DNA of 64,000 nt from Pseudomonadota bacterium (GCA_018896025.1 JAHIND010000006.1:124001-188000), one strand, 5' to 3'; shown: positions 1-8,954, counted from the first letter of the stretch. A program made the numbers and translations. The notes: generated by a model from the sequence alone, not told the origin.

Positions 1-2400
1 GTTGGCCACGAACATGCGCTCACCACCGATGAGGTCCCCGTTTTCGTCCTTGGGGCTCACCGATTGGTAAGAAAAGCCCCGGAGGGTGTTGATGCCGCCC
101 AGGAAGAACTTCTCATAAATGGGCACGTTTCCGTCAGAGTGGCCCTCCATCCAGCCCAACTGGCCGTGCAGCACCAGGACCGTCTTCCACCACATGGGGA
201 AGTACCAGCCGGTGTTGCCGATGATCTTGTAGAAGGAGTTGGTGCCGCCCAGCACGCCGCCGGCCCATTCCACGCTCAAGTTGTTGTCAGAACCTCTGGT
301 GGTGTTGAAGGTGGCGTCGCGGGTGTCGCGGCGCACGATGCCCTTTAAGCTGCTGGTGGTGTGCCAGCCTTCCTGGTCGCGCACGTACAGGGAGGCGTTC
401 TTGTCGATGTCGGTGATGTTGGCTTCTTCGTACTTGTAGTACAGGTAGAAGCGGGTGTAGGCCAAGGGAGTCGGGAAGCCCCAGCGCAGGCGCCCGCCCA
501 TGGCGGTCTTGTTGTACTGGATGTACTCGCGCTCCCAGTCGTAGATGTCCACACCGAAGCTGACGGGCCGGTCGAACAGCCAGGGCTCGGTGAAGCTCAG
601 GGTGTAGCGGGTGGACTTACCGCCCAGGGTGCCTCTCAGCTGGACCTGCTGGCCCCGGCCGAAGAGGTTGGACTCGGTGACCTGACCCATGATCATGAAG
701 GAGTCCTGGGTGGAGTAGCCCGCGCCGAAGGAAATCTGGCCGGTGCGCTTCTCCTTGACCTTGATGTTCAGGTCCATGGTGCCCGGCTCACCGCTCTTGC
801 TGGGGCTGATGGTGATGTCCTCGAAGAAGTTGAGCCGGTGCAGGCGCATGTTGGCCTGGCGGATGGCGGTGGCCGAGAACAGGTCGCCTTCGGCCACGCC
901 CAGCTCGCGCCGGATCACCTTGTCCCTGGTGCGGGTGTTGCCGCTGATGATGATGCGATCGAAGTAGACCTTGGCGCCCTTGTTCACCTGGAAGTCCAGG
1001 GCCACGGAGTGCTGTTTCATGTTTTGGCGCACCTGGGGCCGCACCTCCACGTAGGCGAAGCCGCGGTTGGCGTAGAGCTCGTGCAGGGTGGCCAGGTCGG
1101 TGCGTAGCTGTTCGCGGTTATACCAACTGCCGGGCTTGGTCTTGATCATGGCGGCCAGCTCTTTTTGCGGAGCGATTAGCTGGCCGGAGATGCCCACGCT
1201 GGACACCTTGAAGCGGGGGCCCTCCTCGATGTTGATGACGAGTATCAGGCCGTCTTTGGCGCGGTTGATCTCTGGCTTGCCCACACGGGCGCTCATGTAG
1301 CCGTGGTTGTAGTAGAAGTCGTTGAGCTTCTGGACGTCCTGCTCCAGCTTGGCCCACTCCAATACGTGGTCGTCCTTGATCCAGGAAAGCCAGCCCTTCT
1401 CCCCGGTGCTCATCACTTCCTTGAGCTCTTTTTCGGTGAAGGCCTTGTTGCCCCGGAACTCGATCTTGGAGATGTAGACCTTTTCGCCCTCGACGATATT
1501 GAACTTGATGCCCAGATCGCCCTTGGGCAGCGTAATCACCTGGCTGGTCACCTTGACGTCGTAGTAGCCCTTGTCGCGGTACATCTGGATGATCTTCTGC
1601 TCGGCTTCCTTGACGGCGGCCGGCTTGTACACCGCGAAGCGCTTCAGGCCTATCTGGTCCTGCAGGTCCTTGGTGTCGATCTCCTTGTTGCCCTCGAACT
1701 TCACATCGCGCACCGCCGGCTTTTCCTTGACGGTGATGGTGACCACCTTGCCCTTGGGGCTGTCGGCGCTGGAGATCTTCACGTCGTCGAAATAGCCCAG
1801 CTTCCAGATGGCCCTGAGGTCCTCGTCCAAGAGGAGCGGCGAGAAGATGCCGCCTTCCTTGGTCTTGAGCACCGCCTTGACCGCGTCGCCCTCTATGCGC
1901 CGGTTGCCGGCGATCTTGACCGCGGCCACCTTCTCCCGGCCGCTGACCCGGACCGCCAGCTCACGGGCGATGCGTTCGGTGAGCGCGCTGATGGACTCCA
2001 GGCCCGCGCCCTCCACAAAGGCGGACTGGGGCCTCTGCATGCCCAGCACGTCCAGCACCTTGGCGTCCAAGGACACCCGGTTGCCGATCTTGGTGATGGA
2101 GCCGGTTATGGCAAAATCCGCCCCTATACGCCCGGCCACCTTGCGGGCCAGGGTAAGGTCCAGGGGCTGCCCCGCCGCGGCAAGGGCCTGGTTCACATCT
2201 TCATTGGGAATAACCGTAACCCCCAAGGCGGTCAGCTTGTTTCCCAGCATCTTCTGCACGTCGTCGCGCAAGTCGGTCAGGGGCTCCCGGCTGAAGATGT
2301 GGAAGGGAAAGACCGCCACCTTCATGGCCTCAGCCGCTTGGGCCGCAACCGGCGCCAAAAGCAGCAGGGCCAGAGCCAATGCCAGCAGAATTCTCCTCAT
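1..2400 (-). CDS. bamA: Outer membrane protein assembly factor BamA (C-terminus off window)
   Basis: BamA/Omp85 inserts beta-barrel proteins into the outer membrane. Translation from the ATG at 2400 gives 800 residues and runs off the left edge, so the end of the barrel is missing. A signal peptide covers about residues 1-22. Residues about 24-155 form an additional alpha/beta domain that begins with a VAVFPF strand. POTRA-type repeats follow from about 158 (AGNRRIEGDAV, FEGNKEIDTKDL, FRGNKAFTEKEL, ISGNTRTRDKVI), then a barrel with GLGxG-like GAGYS and FFLGG.NTLRGF. It is the last visible gene of a minus-strand run lysS-lolC-lolD-bamA, which joins lipoprotein export to barrel assembly. The N-terminal domain resembles TolB-N/FlgO-like folds; that assignment is inference. 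Confidence 0.93.
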   Translation of the reverse strand, partial: MRRILLALALALLLLAPVAAQAAEAMKVAVFPFHIFSREPLTDLRDDVQKMLGNKLTALGVTVIPNEDVNQALAAAGQPLDLTLARKVAGRIGADFAITGSITKIGNRVSLDAKVLDVLGMQRPQSAFVEGAGLESISALTERIARELAVRVSGREKVAAVKIAGNRRIEGDAVKAVLKTKEGGIFSPLLLDEDLRAIWKLGYFDDVKISSADSPKGKVVTITVKEKPAVRDVKFEGNKEIDTKDLQDQIGLKRFAVYKPAAVKEAEQKIIQMYRDKGYYDVKVTSQVITLPKGDLGIKFNIVEGEKVYISKIEFRGNKAFTEKELKEVMSTGEKGWLSWIKDDHVLEWAKLEQDVQKLNDFYYNHGYMSARVGKPEINRAKDGLILVINIEEGPRFKVSSVGISGQLIAPQKELAAMIKTKPGSWYNREQLRTDLATLHELYANRGFAYVEVRPQVRQNMKQHSVALDFQVNKGAKVYFDRIIISGNTRTRDKVIRRELGVAEGDLFSATAIRQANMRLHRLNFFEDITISPSKSGEPGTMDLNIKVKEKRTGQISFGAGYSTQDSFMIMGQVTESNLFGRGQQVQLRGTLGGKSTRYTLSFTEPWLFDRPVSFGVDIYDWEREYIQYNKTAMGGRLRWGFPTPLAYTRFYLYYKYEEANITDIDKNASLYVRDQEGWHTTSSLKGIVRRDTRDATFNTTRGSDNNLSVEWAGGVLGGTNSFYKIIGNTGWYFPMWWKTVLVLHGQLGWMEGHSDGNVPIYEKFFLGGINTLRGFSYQSVSPKDENGDLIGGERMFVAN

Positions 2401-2408
2401 CACCGTTT

Positions 2409-3119
2409 CTATTCCTCGCTGGGCCCCGCCTGATCCAGGCAATAGGCCTTGCCATCGGCCAACCGCACCCGGCGCCCCAGCGCCCCGGCCAACCGTTCGT
2501 TGTGGGTGGCCACCAAGGTGGTGAGACCATGGCTTTGGTTGAGCCTCACCAACAATTGATGCACCAATTCTCCAGTACGTTCGTCCAGATTGCCCGTGGG
2601 CTCATCGGCCAGCAGCAGACTGGGGCCCAATATCAGGGCCCGGGCCACGGCCACCCGCTGGGCCTCGCCGCCGGACAACTGCCCCACCCGGTGGGAGCTG
2701 CGATGCGCCACCTCCACCTCGTCCAGAAGCTCCATGGCCCGTTTCTGGGCCTGGGCTCTGTCCTGGCGGGCTATGAGCGCGGGCATCATAACGTTCTCCA
2801 GAGCGCTGAACTCCGGAAGCAGGTGATGGAACTGAAACACAAAGCCCACGTGGCGGTTGCGGAAGGCGGCCAGGGCCGTTTCGTCCATCTGGAAAACGTC
2901 GCGCCCTCCCACCATAACCCGACCAGAGGTGGGCCGGTCAAGGGCTCCCAAGATATGTAACAGGGTGGATTTACCGACGCCCGAGGCGCCCACCACCGCA
3001 ACCGTCTCGCCTTTGGCCACCGTGAGGTTCAAATCCCGCAGCACCTCCACCTGGTCCTGTGGGCCAAAGTACGTCTTTTTAAGCTGCTTTATATGAATGT
3101 ATATGGGCTCGTCTGTCAA
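2409..3119 (-). CDS. lolD: Lipoprotein-releasing system ATP-binding protein LolD
   Basis: Cytoplasmic ATPase of the LolCDE complex, which releases lipoproteins from the inner membrane. The 236-residue protein carries Walker [10 protein letters not shown], signature LSGGEAQR, Walker [13 protein letters not shown] and a switch histidine in VATHN, as usual for the MacB/LolD group. The start is a TTG at 3119 preceded by AAGGGG; no earlier or better ATG exists in frame. It follows lolC by 33 bases and ends 8 bases before bamA, so the three are probably cotranscribed. A MacB-type exporter ATPase is the alternative, but the adjacent LolC-like permease and bamA favour Lol. Confidence 0.9.
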   Translation of the reverse strand: MTDEPIYIHIKQLKKTYFGPQDQVEVLRDLNLTVAKGETVAVVGASGVGKSTLLHILGALDRPTSGRVMVGGRDVFQMDETALAAFRNRHVGFVFQFHHLLPEFSALENVMMPALIARQDRAQAQKRAMELLDEVEVAHRSSHRVGQLSGGEAQRVAVARALILGPSLLLADEPTGNLDERTGELVHQLLVRLNQSHGLTTLVATHNERLAGALGRRVRLADGKAYCLDQAGPSEE

Positions 3120-3152
3120 GTCTCGACCCCTTGCAACAGCAGGTTTCCAGCC

Positions 3153-4379
3153 CTATTCATATCGCAGCGCGCTCACCGGGTCCAGGCCTCCGGCCACCTT
3201 GGCGGGATAAATGGTGGCCAGCAGGCTGATAAGCACCGCCGCACCGGCCACGGCGGCCACCATCAGGGGCTCCACCTGCACCGGCAAGGTGTTGATGGGA
3301 TACACCGCCTTGGGCAGCTCTATGAAGTGGTAGCGCGACAACAACCAGCACAACACCAGCCCACCGCCGACCCCCACCAAGGTGCCCACCAAACCGATGA
3401 ACAGCCCCTGGAGCATGAAAACCCGCCGCAGGGTGGCTTTGGTGGCCCCCAGGGCCTTCAAAATGCCGATATCGCGGGTCTTGACCATCACCATCATGAT
3501 CAGGCTGCTCACTATGCCGAAGGAGGCCACGAACACGATGAGGATCAAGATCACGAACATGGCGATCTTTTCCAGCTTCAGGGCGGCGAAAAGGTTCTTG
3601 TTGGTGCTGATCCAATCGCGCGCAAAGTACATGGGCCCCAGTTGGCGGCCTATGTCCTGGGCCAGTTGGGGAGCCTGGTACAAGTCCTTGAGCATGACCT
3701 CCATGCCGCTGACCCCCTGCCCCAGGTCCAAAAAGCGCTGGCCCGCGGCCAGGCCCATGAACACGATGGAGGAGTCGAACTGGTACAGGCCGGACTCGAA
3801 GATGCCCACCACCCGGAAGGGCTCGGTCTTGGGGGCGCGGCCCACCGGGGTGTCCTCGCCCAAGGGATTGATCGCGTTGACCACCGAGCCCACGCCCAGT
3901 CCCAGACGCCGGGCCAGGGCCGAGCCCATCACCACCCCCCAAAGCCCGTCGCTCAGCGGCTTGGCCAGCCTGGCCAGGTCCCCGGCCACCATGTGCTGAG
4001 CCAGTTCCTTGGCCTTGGAAGAGTCCGGGGCCTTCAGGCCGTAGACGATGGCCCCGCTGGCTGCGGCCTGGGCCACCAGCATCACCTGGCCGTAGACGAT
4101 GGGCGAGACCCCGGTGACCTGGGGCATCTGGCCCAGCTTGTCCACCACCACCTGGGGGTGTTCGATGACCCCGCCGGCCTTGTAGATGGTGACATGGGAG
4201 TTCATGCCCACGATTTTCTTGGTGAACTCGTCCTGGAACCCGCTCATGACGCTGAGCACCACGATGAGGGCGCACACACCCAGCGCCACACCGGCCATGG
4301 ACAGGATGGTTATCAGATTGATAAAGGCATACTGACGGGCGCGCAGAAAGCGAAAGGCCAGAAAGACCTCGAAACGCAT
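3153..4379 (-). CDS. lolC: Lipoprotein-releasing system permease LolC/LolE family
   Basis: Inner-membrane permease of the lipoprotein-releasing complex, 408 residues. The N-terminus MRFEVFLAFRFLRARQ followed by a hydrophobic helix is typical of LolC/E. A long periplasmic domain (about residues 45-265) is followed by three membrane helices (FtsX-like fold) near 270-400. Only one permease gene is present beside lolD, so the complex may be homodimeric, as reported for LolF-type systems; this is inference. The ATG at 4379 shares one base with the lysS stop (TGATG), which is why I prefer it over the TTG one codon upstream. Translational coupling to lysS is likely. Confidence 0.88.
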   Translation of the reverse strand: MRFEVFLAFRFLRARQYAFINLITILSMAGVALGVCALIVVLSVMSGFQDEFTKKIVGMNSHVTIYKAGGVIEHPQVVVDKLGQMPQVTGVSPIVYGQVMLVAQAAASGAIVYGLKAPDSSKAKELAQHMVAGDLARLAKPLSDGLWGVVMGSALARRLGLGVGSVVNAINPLGEDTPVGRAPKTEPFRVVGIFESGLYQFDSSIVFMGLAAGQRFLDLGQGVSGMEVMLKDLYQAPQLAQDIGRQLGPMYFARDWISTNKNLFAALKLEKIAMFVILILIVFVASFGIVSSLIMMVMVKTRDIGILKALGATKATLRRVFMLQGLFIGLVGTLVGVGGGLVLCWLLSRYHFIELPKAVYPINTLPVQVEPLMVAAVAGAAVLISLLATIYPAKVAGGLDPVSALRYE

Positions 4380-5971
4380 CAACCCTGCTCAGGCCTAAGC
4401 AATGGGAAAAGTATGACCTCCCGAATGCTGGGTTGGTCGGTCATAAGCATCACCAGACGGTCTATGCCCAGCCCCTCACCCGCGGTGGGGGGCATGCCGT
4501 ATTCCAGGGCCCTTACGTAGTCCTGATCCATGAACTGGGCCTCGTCGTCGCCCGCTTCGCGCTGGGCCACCTGCTCGTTGAAGCGGCTGCGCTGGTCGTC
4601 GGGGTCGTTGAGTTCGCTGAAGCCGTTGCCCATCTCGCGGCCGGCGATGAAGAACTCGAAGCGGTCCACGATGTCCGAGTCCAGGTCGTTGGTGCGGCTG
4701 AGCGGGCTGATGTCCCGGGGGAAGCCGGTGACAAAGGTGGGCTGCCACAGGTTGGGCTCCACCGTGACGTCGAATATCTTGGCCAGGGCCTTGCCCAGGT
4801 TGTCGCCCCGGTCGTGCACCCCGCCCATGGAGGCGGACATGTTCAGCGCCTTTTCCCGGTCAAAGAGCACCTCGGGAGGCACGTTGCCCATCTCCATCAG
4901 CGAGCTGCGGAAATCTATGCTTTGCCAGGGCGGGGTCAGGTTTATGTTGCGGCCCTGGTAGTCGAAGCTCAGGGTGCCCTTCACCGCCATGGCCACCTTG
5001 CCGAACATCTCTTCGGTCATGGTGATGAGGTCTTCGTAGGTGGCGTAGGCCTGGTAGAACTCCAACATGGTGAACTCGGGGTTGTGGCGTACGCTCACCC
5101 CCTCGTTGCGGAAGTTGCGGTTGAGCTCGAAGACCCGCTCCAGGCCGCCCACCACTAGGCGCTTCAGGTAAAGCTCCGGGGCCACCCGGAGGTACAGCTT
5201 CATGTTCAGGGCGTTGTGGTGGGTCTCAAAGGGCCTGGCCGTGGCCCCGCCGGGGATGGCCTGCATCATGGGGGTTTCCACTTCCAGGAAGCTCCGTTCG
5301 GTGAGGAAGCCCCGCAGGGAGGAAACGATGGCGGAGCGGGCCTGGAATATGGCCCGGACCTCCTCGTTCATGATCAGGTCCAAATAGCGCTGGCGGTAGC
5401 GCTGCTCCACATCGGTGAGCCCGTGGAACTTCTCGGGCAAAGGCCGCATGGCCTTGGTCACCAGGTAGAGCTGCTCCACCTTTAGGGTAAGCTCGCGGGT
5501 GCGGGTGCGGAACAAGTGCCCCACCACCCCGATGATGTCGCCCACGTCCAGCTTCTTGAACAGCTTGAACTGCTCGGGGTCCAGCACGTCGCGCTGCACG
5601 TGCAGTTGGAGACTGCCGGTGCGGTCGGTGATCTTAATGAAGGCGGCCTTGCCGAAGGAGCGAATGGCCATGATACGCCCGGCCAGGGAAAATTTAAGAT
5701 ATTCCTGGTATTCCAGGCGGGCGGCATCCAGTTGGCCGTGGTTCTTGATCAACTCGCCAATGGTGTCGCGGGGCCGGAAGGTGTTGGGGTACAGGCCAAA
5801 CCCCAATTCCTGGATCTGGGCGGCTTTCTGGCGCCGCTGCTTGACCAGGAGGTTTTCGTCGCTGACCGGGGCCTGCGCGGTTTCCTGGTTGGATTTTTGC
5901 TGGTTTTTCGCCACTGCCGCCTCTGCGCGTCCGCTGCCAGCCCCGACCGGGGCATCGCCGGGTTTATTCAT
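4379..5971 (-). CDS. lysS: Lysyl-tRNA synthetase, class II
   Basis: Charges tRNA(Lys). The 530-residue protein has an OB-fold anticodon-binding domain (about 95-200) and a class II catalytic core: motif 2 FRNEGVSVRHNPEFTMLEFY and motif 3 GLGIDRLVML near the C-terminus. About 35 N-terminal residues rich in Ala, Gln and Ser extend beyond the usual bacterial length. A promoter match lies so close that the 5' leader would be only about 8 bases, and no ribosome binding site precedes the ATG at 5971, so the start could be leaderless or lie slightly downstream. First gene of the lysS-lolC-lolD-bamA run. Confidence 0.95.
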   Translation of the reverse strand: MNKPGDAPVGAGSGRAEAAVAKNQQKSNQETAQAPVSDENLLVKQRRQKAAQIQELGFGLYPNTFRPRDTIGELIKNHGQLDAARLEYQEYLKFSLAGRIMAIRSFGKAAFIKITDRTGSLQLHVQRDVLDPEQFKLFKKLDVGDIIGVVGHLFRTRTRELTLKVEQLYLVTKAMRPLPEKFHGLTDVEQRYRQRYLDLIMNEEVRAIFQARSAIVSSLRGFLTERSFLEVETPMMQAIPGGATARPFETHHNALNMKLYLRVAPELYLKRLVVGGLERVFELNRNFRNEGVSVRHNPEFTMLEFYQAYATYEDLITMTEEMFGKVAMAVKGTLSFDYQGRNINLTPPWQSIDFRSSLMEMGNVPPEVLFDREKALNMSASMGGVHDRGDNLGKALAKIFDVTVEPNLWQPTFVTGFPRDISPLSRTNDLDSDIVDRFEFFIAGREMGNGFSELNDPDDQRSRFNEQVAQREAGDDEAQFMDQDYVRALEYGMPPTAGEGLGIDRLVMLMTDQPSIREVILFPLLRPEQG

Positions 5972-5985
5972 GAACTAGGCTACTT

Positions 5986-6014
5986 TATCTACGCCGCGAC
6001 CCCGGTTTTGTCAA
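5986..6014 (-). promoter_or_regulatory. Promoter for lysS-lolCD-bamA
   Basis: On the minus strand TTGACA (6014-6009), a 17-base spacer and TAGATA (5991-5986). Predicted transcription start is near 5979, about 8 bases from the lysS ATG. Divergent from the PxxKW promoter at 6050. Confidence 0.6.
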
Positions 6015-6049
6015 GTCGGGGCCCGGTTGCATTTTTTTTAAAAAGTACC

Positions 6050-6079
6050 TTGACAGACCAGGGTTTAATAACCATACTT
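6050..6079 (+). promoter_or_regulatory. Promoter for the PxxKW leader/gene
   Basis: TTGACA at 6050-6055 and ATACTT (6074-6079) or CATACT (6073-6078) with a 17-18 base spacer. The AT-rich stretch 6031-6045 just upstream could act as an UP element. The predicted start near 6086 falls at the first leader hairpin. Confidence 0.6.
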
Positions 6080-6087
6080 CCCACCGT

Positions 6088-6166
6088 GCGGGCTCGGCCC
6101 TGGCCGAGCCCGCTGCTTATGTGCCTAAGGGGCCACCCAGCCGCAAGCATTAGGGTGGGCCTTTTT
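6088..6166 (+). promoter_or_regulatory. Structured leader with terminator-like hairpin (attenuator or small RNA)
   Basis: A perfect 11-bp stem (6088-6098 with 6103-6113, four-base loop) is followed by a second hairpin (6131-6138 with 6153-6161, one bulge) and five T residues (6162-6166). The gene start is 31 bases further on. The arrangement fits either an attenuated leader or a short independent RNA ending before the gene. Confidence 0.55.
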
Positions 6167-6197
6167 ATAGTTATCGTTTCGTCAAGGAGTTGAGAAG

Positions 6198-6479
6198 ATG
6201 CTGTGCACCACCACCCGCGCTGGCGAAGAATGCGCCTTCATGGGCAAAAACGGCTGTGATTTCAATGGCGGCACCTGCCACCCGGCGGTCGAGCCTTGCC
6301 TGGGTTGCGATCGCAGCGTAACCGTGGGCGACATGGTCTACTGCAAGAGCTACCCCGACCCGGCGGCTAAGTGGCGTTACGGCAACTGCAACTTCGCCAC
6401 CCACGTCAAGGGCGAAGCCAAGGAAGCCCCCAAGAACCTCAACCCCATCAAGGCCTCCAAGCGCGCCCACGCCCGCTAG
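6198..6479 (+). CDS. PxxKW family cysteine-rich protein
   Basis: A 93-residue small soluble protein with nine cysteines, the motif FMGKNGCDFNGGTCHP, a second cluster PCLGCD and the signature PDPAAKW followed by GNCNFATH. This matches the PxxKW cysteine-rich family common in Desulfobacterota. Function is unknown; the conserved cysteines suggest metal (Zn or FeS) binding. The ATG at 6198 has AAGGAG at a good distance. It is monocistronic, with its own promoter, a structured leader and a strong terminator at 6507, suggesting an abundant, individually regulated product. Confidence 0.82.
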   Translation: MLCTTTRAGEECAFMGKNGCDFNGGTCHPAVEPCLGCDRSVTVGDMVYCKSYPDPAAKWRYGNCNFATHVKGEAKEAPKNLNPIKASKRAHAR

Positions 6480-6506
6480 AGCCCGCTATCCTTATCCGAC
6501 TTTACA

Positions 6507-6535
6507 GCCCGGCCCTGCAAAGGGCCGGGCTTTTT
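6507..6535 (+). terminator. Rho-independent terminator after PxxKW gene
   Basis: Perfect GC-rich stem GCCCGGCCCT/AGGGCCGGGC (6507-6530) followed by TTTTT. Confidence 0.85.
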
Positions 6536-6651
6536 CGCCTCAGCTAGTTCATACGCCCCGACCGCTCTTTACTCCAAGCGCCTTTATTTGTTGTACTGGT
6601 TTTTAGTAGGCTTTTTTCATTTCGCCCCAACCCACAACGGCAAGGGGACTC

Positions 6652-7611
6652 ATGCTTGACCAGGGCACACAATCAAACAATAGAGCCAAAAGCTGGCCCT
6701 ACGTGCTGGCCTTGGCCGTCTTGGGCACCCTGCTCTTCGGCCTGTCCCTCTGGTGGAACATGGCCCTGCAAGAGCGGGATTTCGAGAACTCCGCCCTCAC
6801 CCTGGCCCGCACCAACTTGCAAAAGGACATCTTCTACCGGCGCTGGAACTCCCAGTTTGGGGGGGTCTACGCCCCGGTGGGGCCCCATGCCCAACCCAAT
6901 CCCTACCTCAAAGTTCCCGAGCGCGACATCGAGACCCCCTCGGGCCGCCGCCTCACCATGATCAACCCGGCCTACATGACCCGCCAGGTTTACGACCTGG
7001 AGGCCGAGGGCACGGGCATAAAGGGGCATATCACCAGCCTCAAGCCCATACGCCCGGGCAACGCCCCGGACCCCTGGGAGCGCCAGGCCTTGCAAAAGGT
7101 GGAACAGGGAGCCAAGGAGGTTTACACCATCGTCCAGCAGGACGGGAGCCAGGCCATACGCCTACTCAGACCCCTGTATGTGGAAAAATCATGCCTTCCC
7201 TGTCACCAGGCCCAGGGTTACAAACTTGGCCAGGTGCGCGGTGGGCTCAGCATCACGGTTCCCCTGGGGACCATGCTTTACCATACGGGCAACGAGAACA
7301 AGTCCCTGATCGCTACCCACCTGGTTTTCTGGATCGCCACCATGCTGGCCATGATCTGGGTGGCCATGAAGCTCCAGCGGCACATCGACGAACGCGACCA
7401 GGCCCGCCAGGAGGTGCGCACCCTCAGCGGCCTGTTGCCCATCTGCTCCCACTGCAAGAAGATCCGCGACGACCAGGGTGAGTGGCAGGTCCTGGAGCAA
7501 TACATAGCCGGGCACTCCGAGGCCGACTTCTCCCACGGCCTATGCCCGGACTGCGTGACCAAGTACTATCCCGAAGTATCCAATAGACTAAAAGCCAAGC
7601 AAGACAAATAA
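6652..7611 (+). CDS. Membrane-bound Tll0287-like heme sensor with C-terminal zinc-ribbon-like tail
   Basis: A 319-residue protein. A membrane helix at about 16-36 and another at about 219-240 bracket a periplasmic domain containing YMTRQVY and one heme c motif, CLPCH (181-185); this is the DUF3365/Tll0287-like sensor fold. Beyond the second helix come a short linker and a cytoplasmic tail with LLPICSHCKKIRDD (Cys265, Cys268) and GLCPDC (Cys298, Cys301), a module often attached to PAS, receiver or sensor proteins. No kinase, cyclase or methyl-accepting domain is present, so the output is unclear. Probably a redox or ligand sensor acting through a partner. No operon partner; the next gene converges. 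Confidence 0.75.
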   Translation: MLDQGTQSNNRAKSWPYVLALAVLGTLLFGLSLWWNMALQERDFENSALTLARTNLQKDIFYRRWNSQFGGVYAPVGPHAQPNPYLKVPERDIETPSGRRLTMINPAYMTRQVYDLEAEGTGIKGHITSLKPIRPGNAPDPWERQALQKVEQGAKEVYTIVQQDGSQAIRLLRPLYVEKSCLPCHQAQGYKLGQVRGGLSITVPLGTMLYHTGNENKSLIATHLVFWIATMLAMIWVAMKLQRHIDERDQARQEVRTLSGLLPICSHCKKIRDDQGEWQVLEQYIAGHSEADFSHGLCPDCVTKYYPEVSNRLKAKQDK

Positions 7612-7639
7612 AAAACCGGACCGGGCGAACCCGGTCCGG
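7610..7639 (-). terminator. Terminator for the aminotransferase gene (shared hairpin)
   Basis: Perfect inverted repeat 7616-7625/7630-7639 (CCGGACCGGG type) with an A run at 7610-7615, which gives a T run on the minus strand. On the plus strand the stem lies just after the sensor gene, so it may act in both directions. Confidence 0.75.
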
Positions 7640-7661
7640 CCAAGCGCCCCTGGGGGCGTAT

Positions 7662-8855
7662 CTAGCTCAGTTTGGCTAAGGCTGCCTTGACCGAGGCCAT
7701 GCCCTGGGTTATCTGCTCGTCGCTGATGGCAAAGGAAAAGCGGATGCCGTTGTCCTCGCCAAAGGCGATGCCCGGCACCGCGGCCACCGAGGCCTGGTCC
7801 AGAAGGTAGTCGGCCAGGTCCTGGGAGCCCTTGATCTGTTTGCCTTCGAACTTCTTGCCGAAGTAGGCCTTGAAGCTGGGGAAGGCGTAGAAGCTGCCCT
7901 CGGGCCTAACGCAGGTTACCCCGGGCAACTCGGCGATGAGTTCCATGATCAGGTCGCGCCGCCGCTCAAAGCTCTGGTTCCGCTCACCCACGATCTCCTG
8001 AGGGCCGTTCAAGGCCTCCTCAGCCGCCTTCTGGGCGATGGAGGTGGGGTTGGAGGTGGACTGGCTCTGAATCTTGGAGCAGGCCTTGACCAACTCCGCC
8101 GGTCCGCCCATGTAGCCGATGCGCCATCCGGTCATGGCGTAGGCCTTGGACACCCCGTTGAGGGTGATGGTGTTGGCATACACCTCGGGGCTCAGAGAGG
8201 CGGTGGCGACGAAGGTGCGGCCGTCAAACAGGATGGGCTCGTACATCTCGTCGCTGATCATCAAGATGCCCTTGGAAGCGCAGAACTCGGCCAGAGGCCG
8301 CAGCTCGGCCTCGCTGTACACCCCGCCGGTGGGGTTGGAGGGCGAGTTGATAAAGATGGCCTTGGTCTTGTCGGTCGCCGCCTTCTCCAGGTCGGCCAGC
8401 TTCAGCTTGAAGCCGTCCTCTTCCCGGGTGGGCACGATCACCGGGGTGCCCCCGGCCAAAATGACCATGGGCGGGTAGCTCACCCAATAGGGAGCGGGTA
8501 CGATGACCTCGTCGCCCTCGTCCACCAGGGCCTGCATGATCAGGTAGCTGGAATGCTTGCCTCCCACGTTGATCATCACCTGGTCCATGGCGTAGTCCAG
8601 GCCGTTGTCCCGTTTGAATTTGTCGATCACCGCCTGTTTGAGCTCCGGAGTGCCCGGCACCGGGGTGTAGCGGGTGAAGCCGTCGGTTATGGCTTTAACG
8701 CCCGCTAGGCAGATATTGGCCGGGGTGGGGAAATCCGGTTGACCGGCCCCGAAGTTGATGATGTCCACCCCCTGGGCGCGCAAGGCGTCGGCCTTGGCGT
8801 TCAGGGCCAGGGTGGGCGAGGGCTGAATGCTCATCACGCGGCGGGAAAGCTGCAT
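7662..8855 (-). CDS. aspC: PLP-dependent aminotransferase, aspartate aminotransferase type (class I)
   Basis: Transfers the amino group of aspartate (or a related acid) to 2-oxoglutarate. The 397-residue protein starts MQLSRRVMSIQPSPT, typical of the bacterial subgroup Ib AspC, with GAGQPDFPTP, the substrate region NVGGKHSSY and the PLP lysine in TLNGVSKAYAMTGWRIGY, plus FSFAIS near the end. I choose the ATG at 8855, preceded by GGGAG, over the TTG at 8873. It is monocistronic with a good promoter and a terminator. Substrate range cannot be settled from sequence; aromatic or prephenate aminotransferase activity is also known in this subgroup. Confidence 0.88.
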   Translation of the reverse strand: MQLSRRVMSIQPSPTLALNAKADALRAQGVDIINFGAGQPDFPTPANICLAGVKAITDGFTRYTPVPGTPELKQAVIDKFKRDNGLDYAMDQVMINVGGKHSSYLIMQALVDEGDEVIVPAPYWVSYPPMVILAGGTPVIVPTREEDGFKLKLADLEKAATDKTKAIFINSPSNPTGGVYSEAELRPLAEFCASKGILMISDEMYEPILFDGRTFVATASLSPEVYANTITLNGVSKAYAMTGWRIGYMGGPAELVKACSKIQSQSTSNPTSIAQKAAEEALNGPQEIVGERNQSFERRRDLIMELIAELPGVTCVRPEGSFYAFPSFKAYFGKKFEGKQIKGSQDLADYLLDQASVAAVPGIAFGEDNGIRFSFAISDEQITQGMASVKAALAKLS

Positions 8856-8905
8856 GGCTGGCTCGTCTCCCAATTGGTTAAAAGTTAAAAGACACCTAAC
8901 CTAAA

Positions 8906-8934
8906 ATAATATCATCGCACACGAGTCCACTCAA
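8906..8934 (-). promoter_or_regulatory. Promoter for the aspC-like gene
   Basis: Minus-strand TTGAGT (8934-8929), 17-base spacer, TATTAT (8911-8906). The start near 8899 would leave a leader of about 44 bases. Confidence 0.6.
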
Positions 8935-8954
8935 CACGGCCTGGCTTTTTACGT

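Noticed and set aside
1303-2433. 376-residue plus-strand ORF opposite bamA
   Set aside because: Antisense shadow in GC-rich DNA with no domain, while the minus strand encodes a clear BamA.
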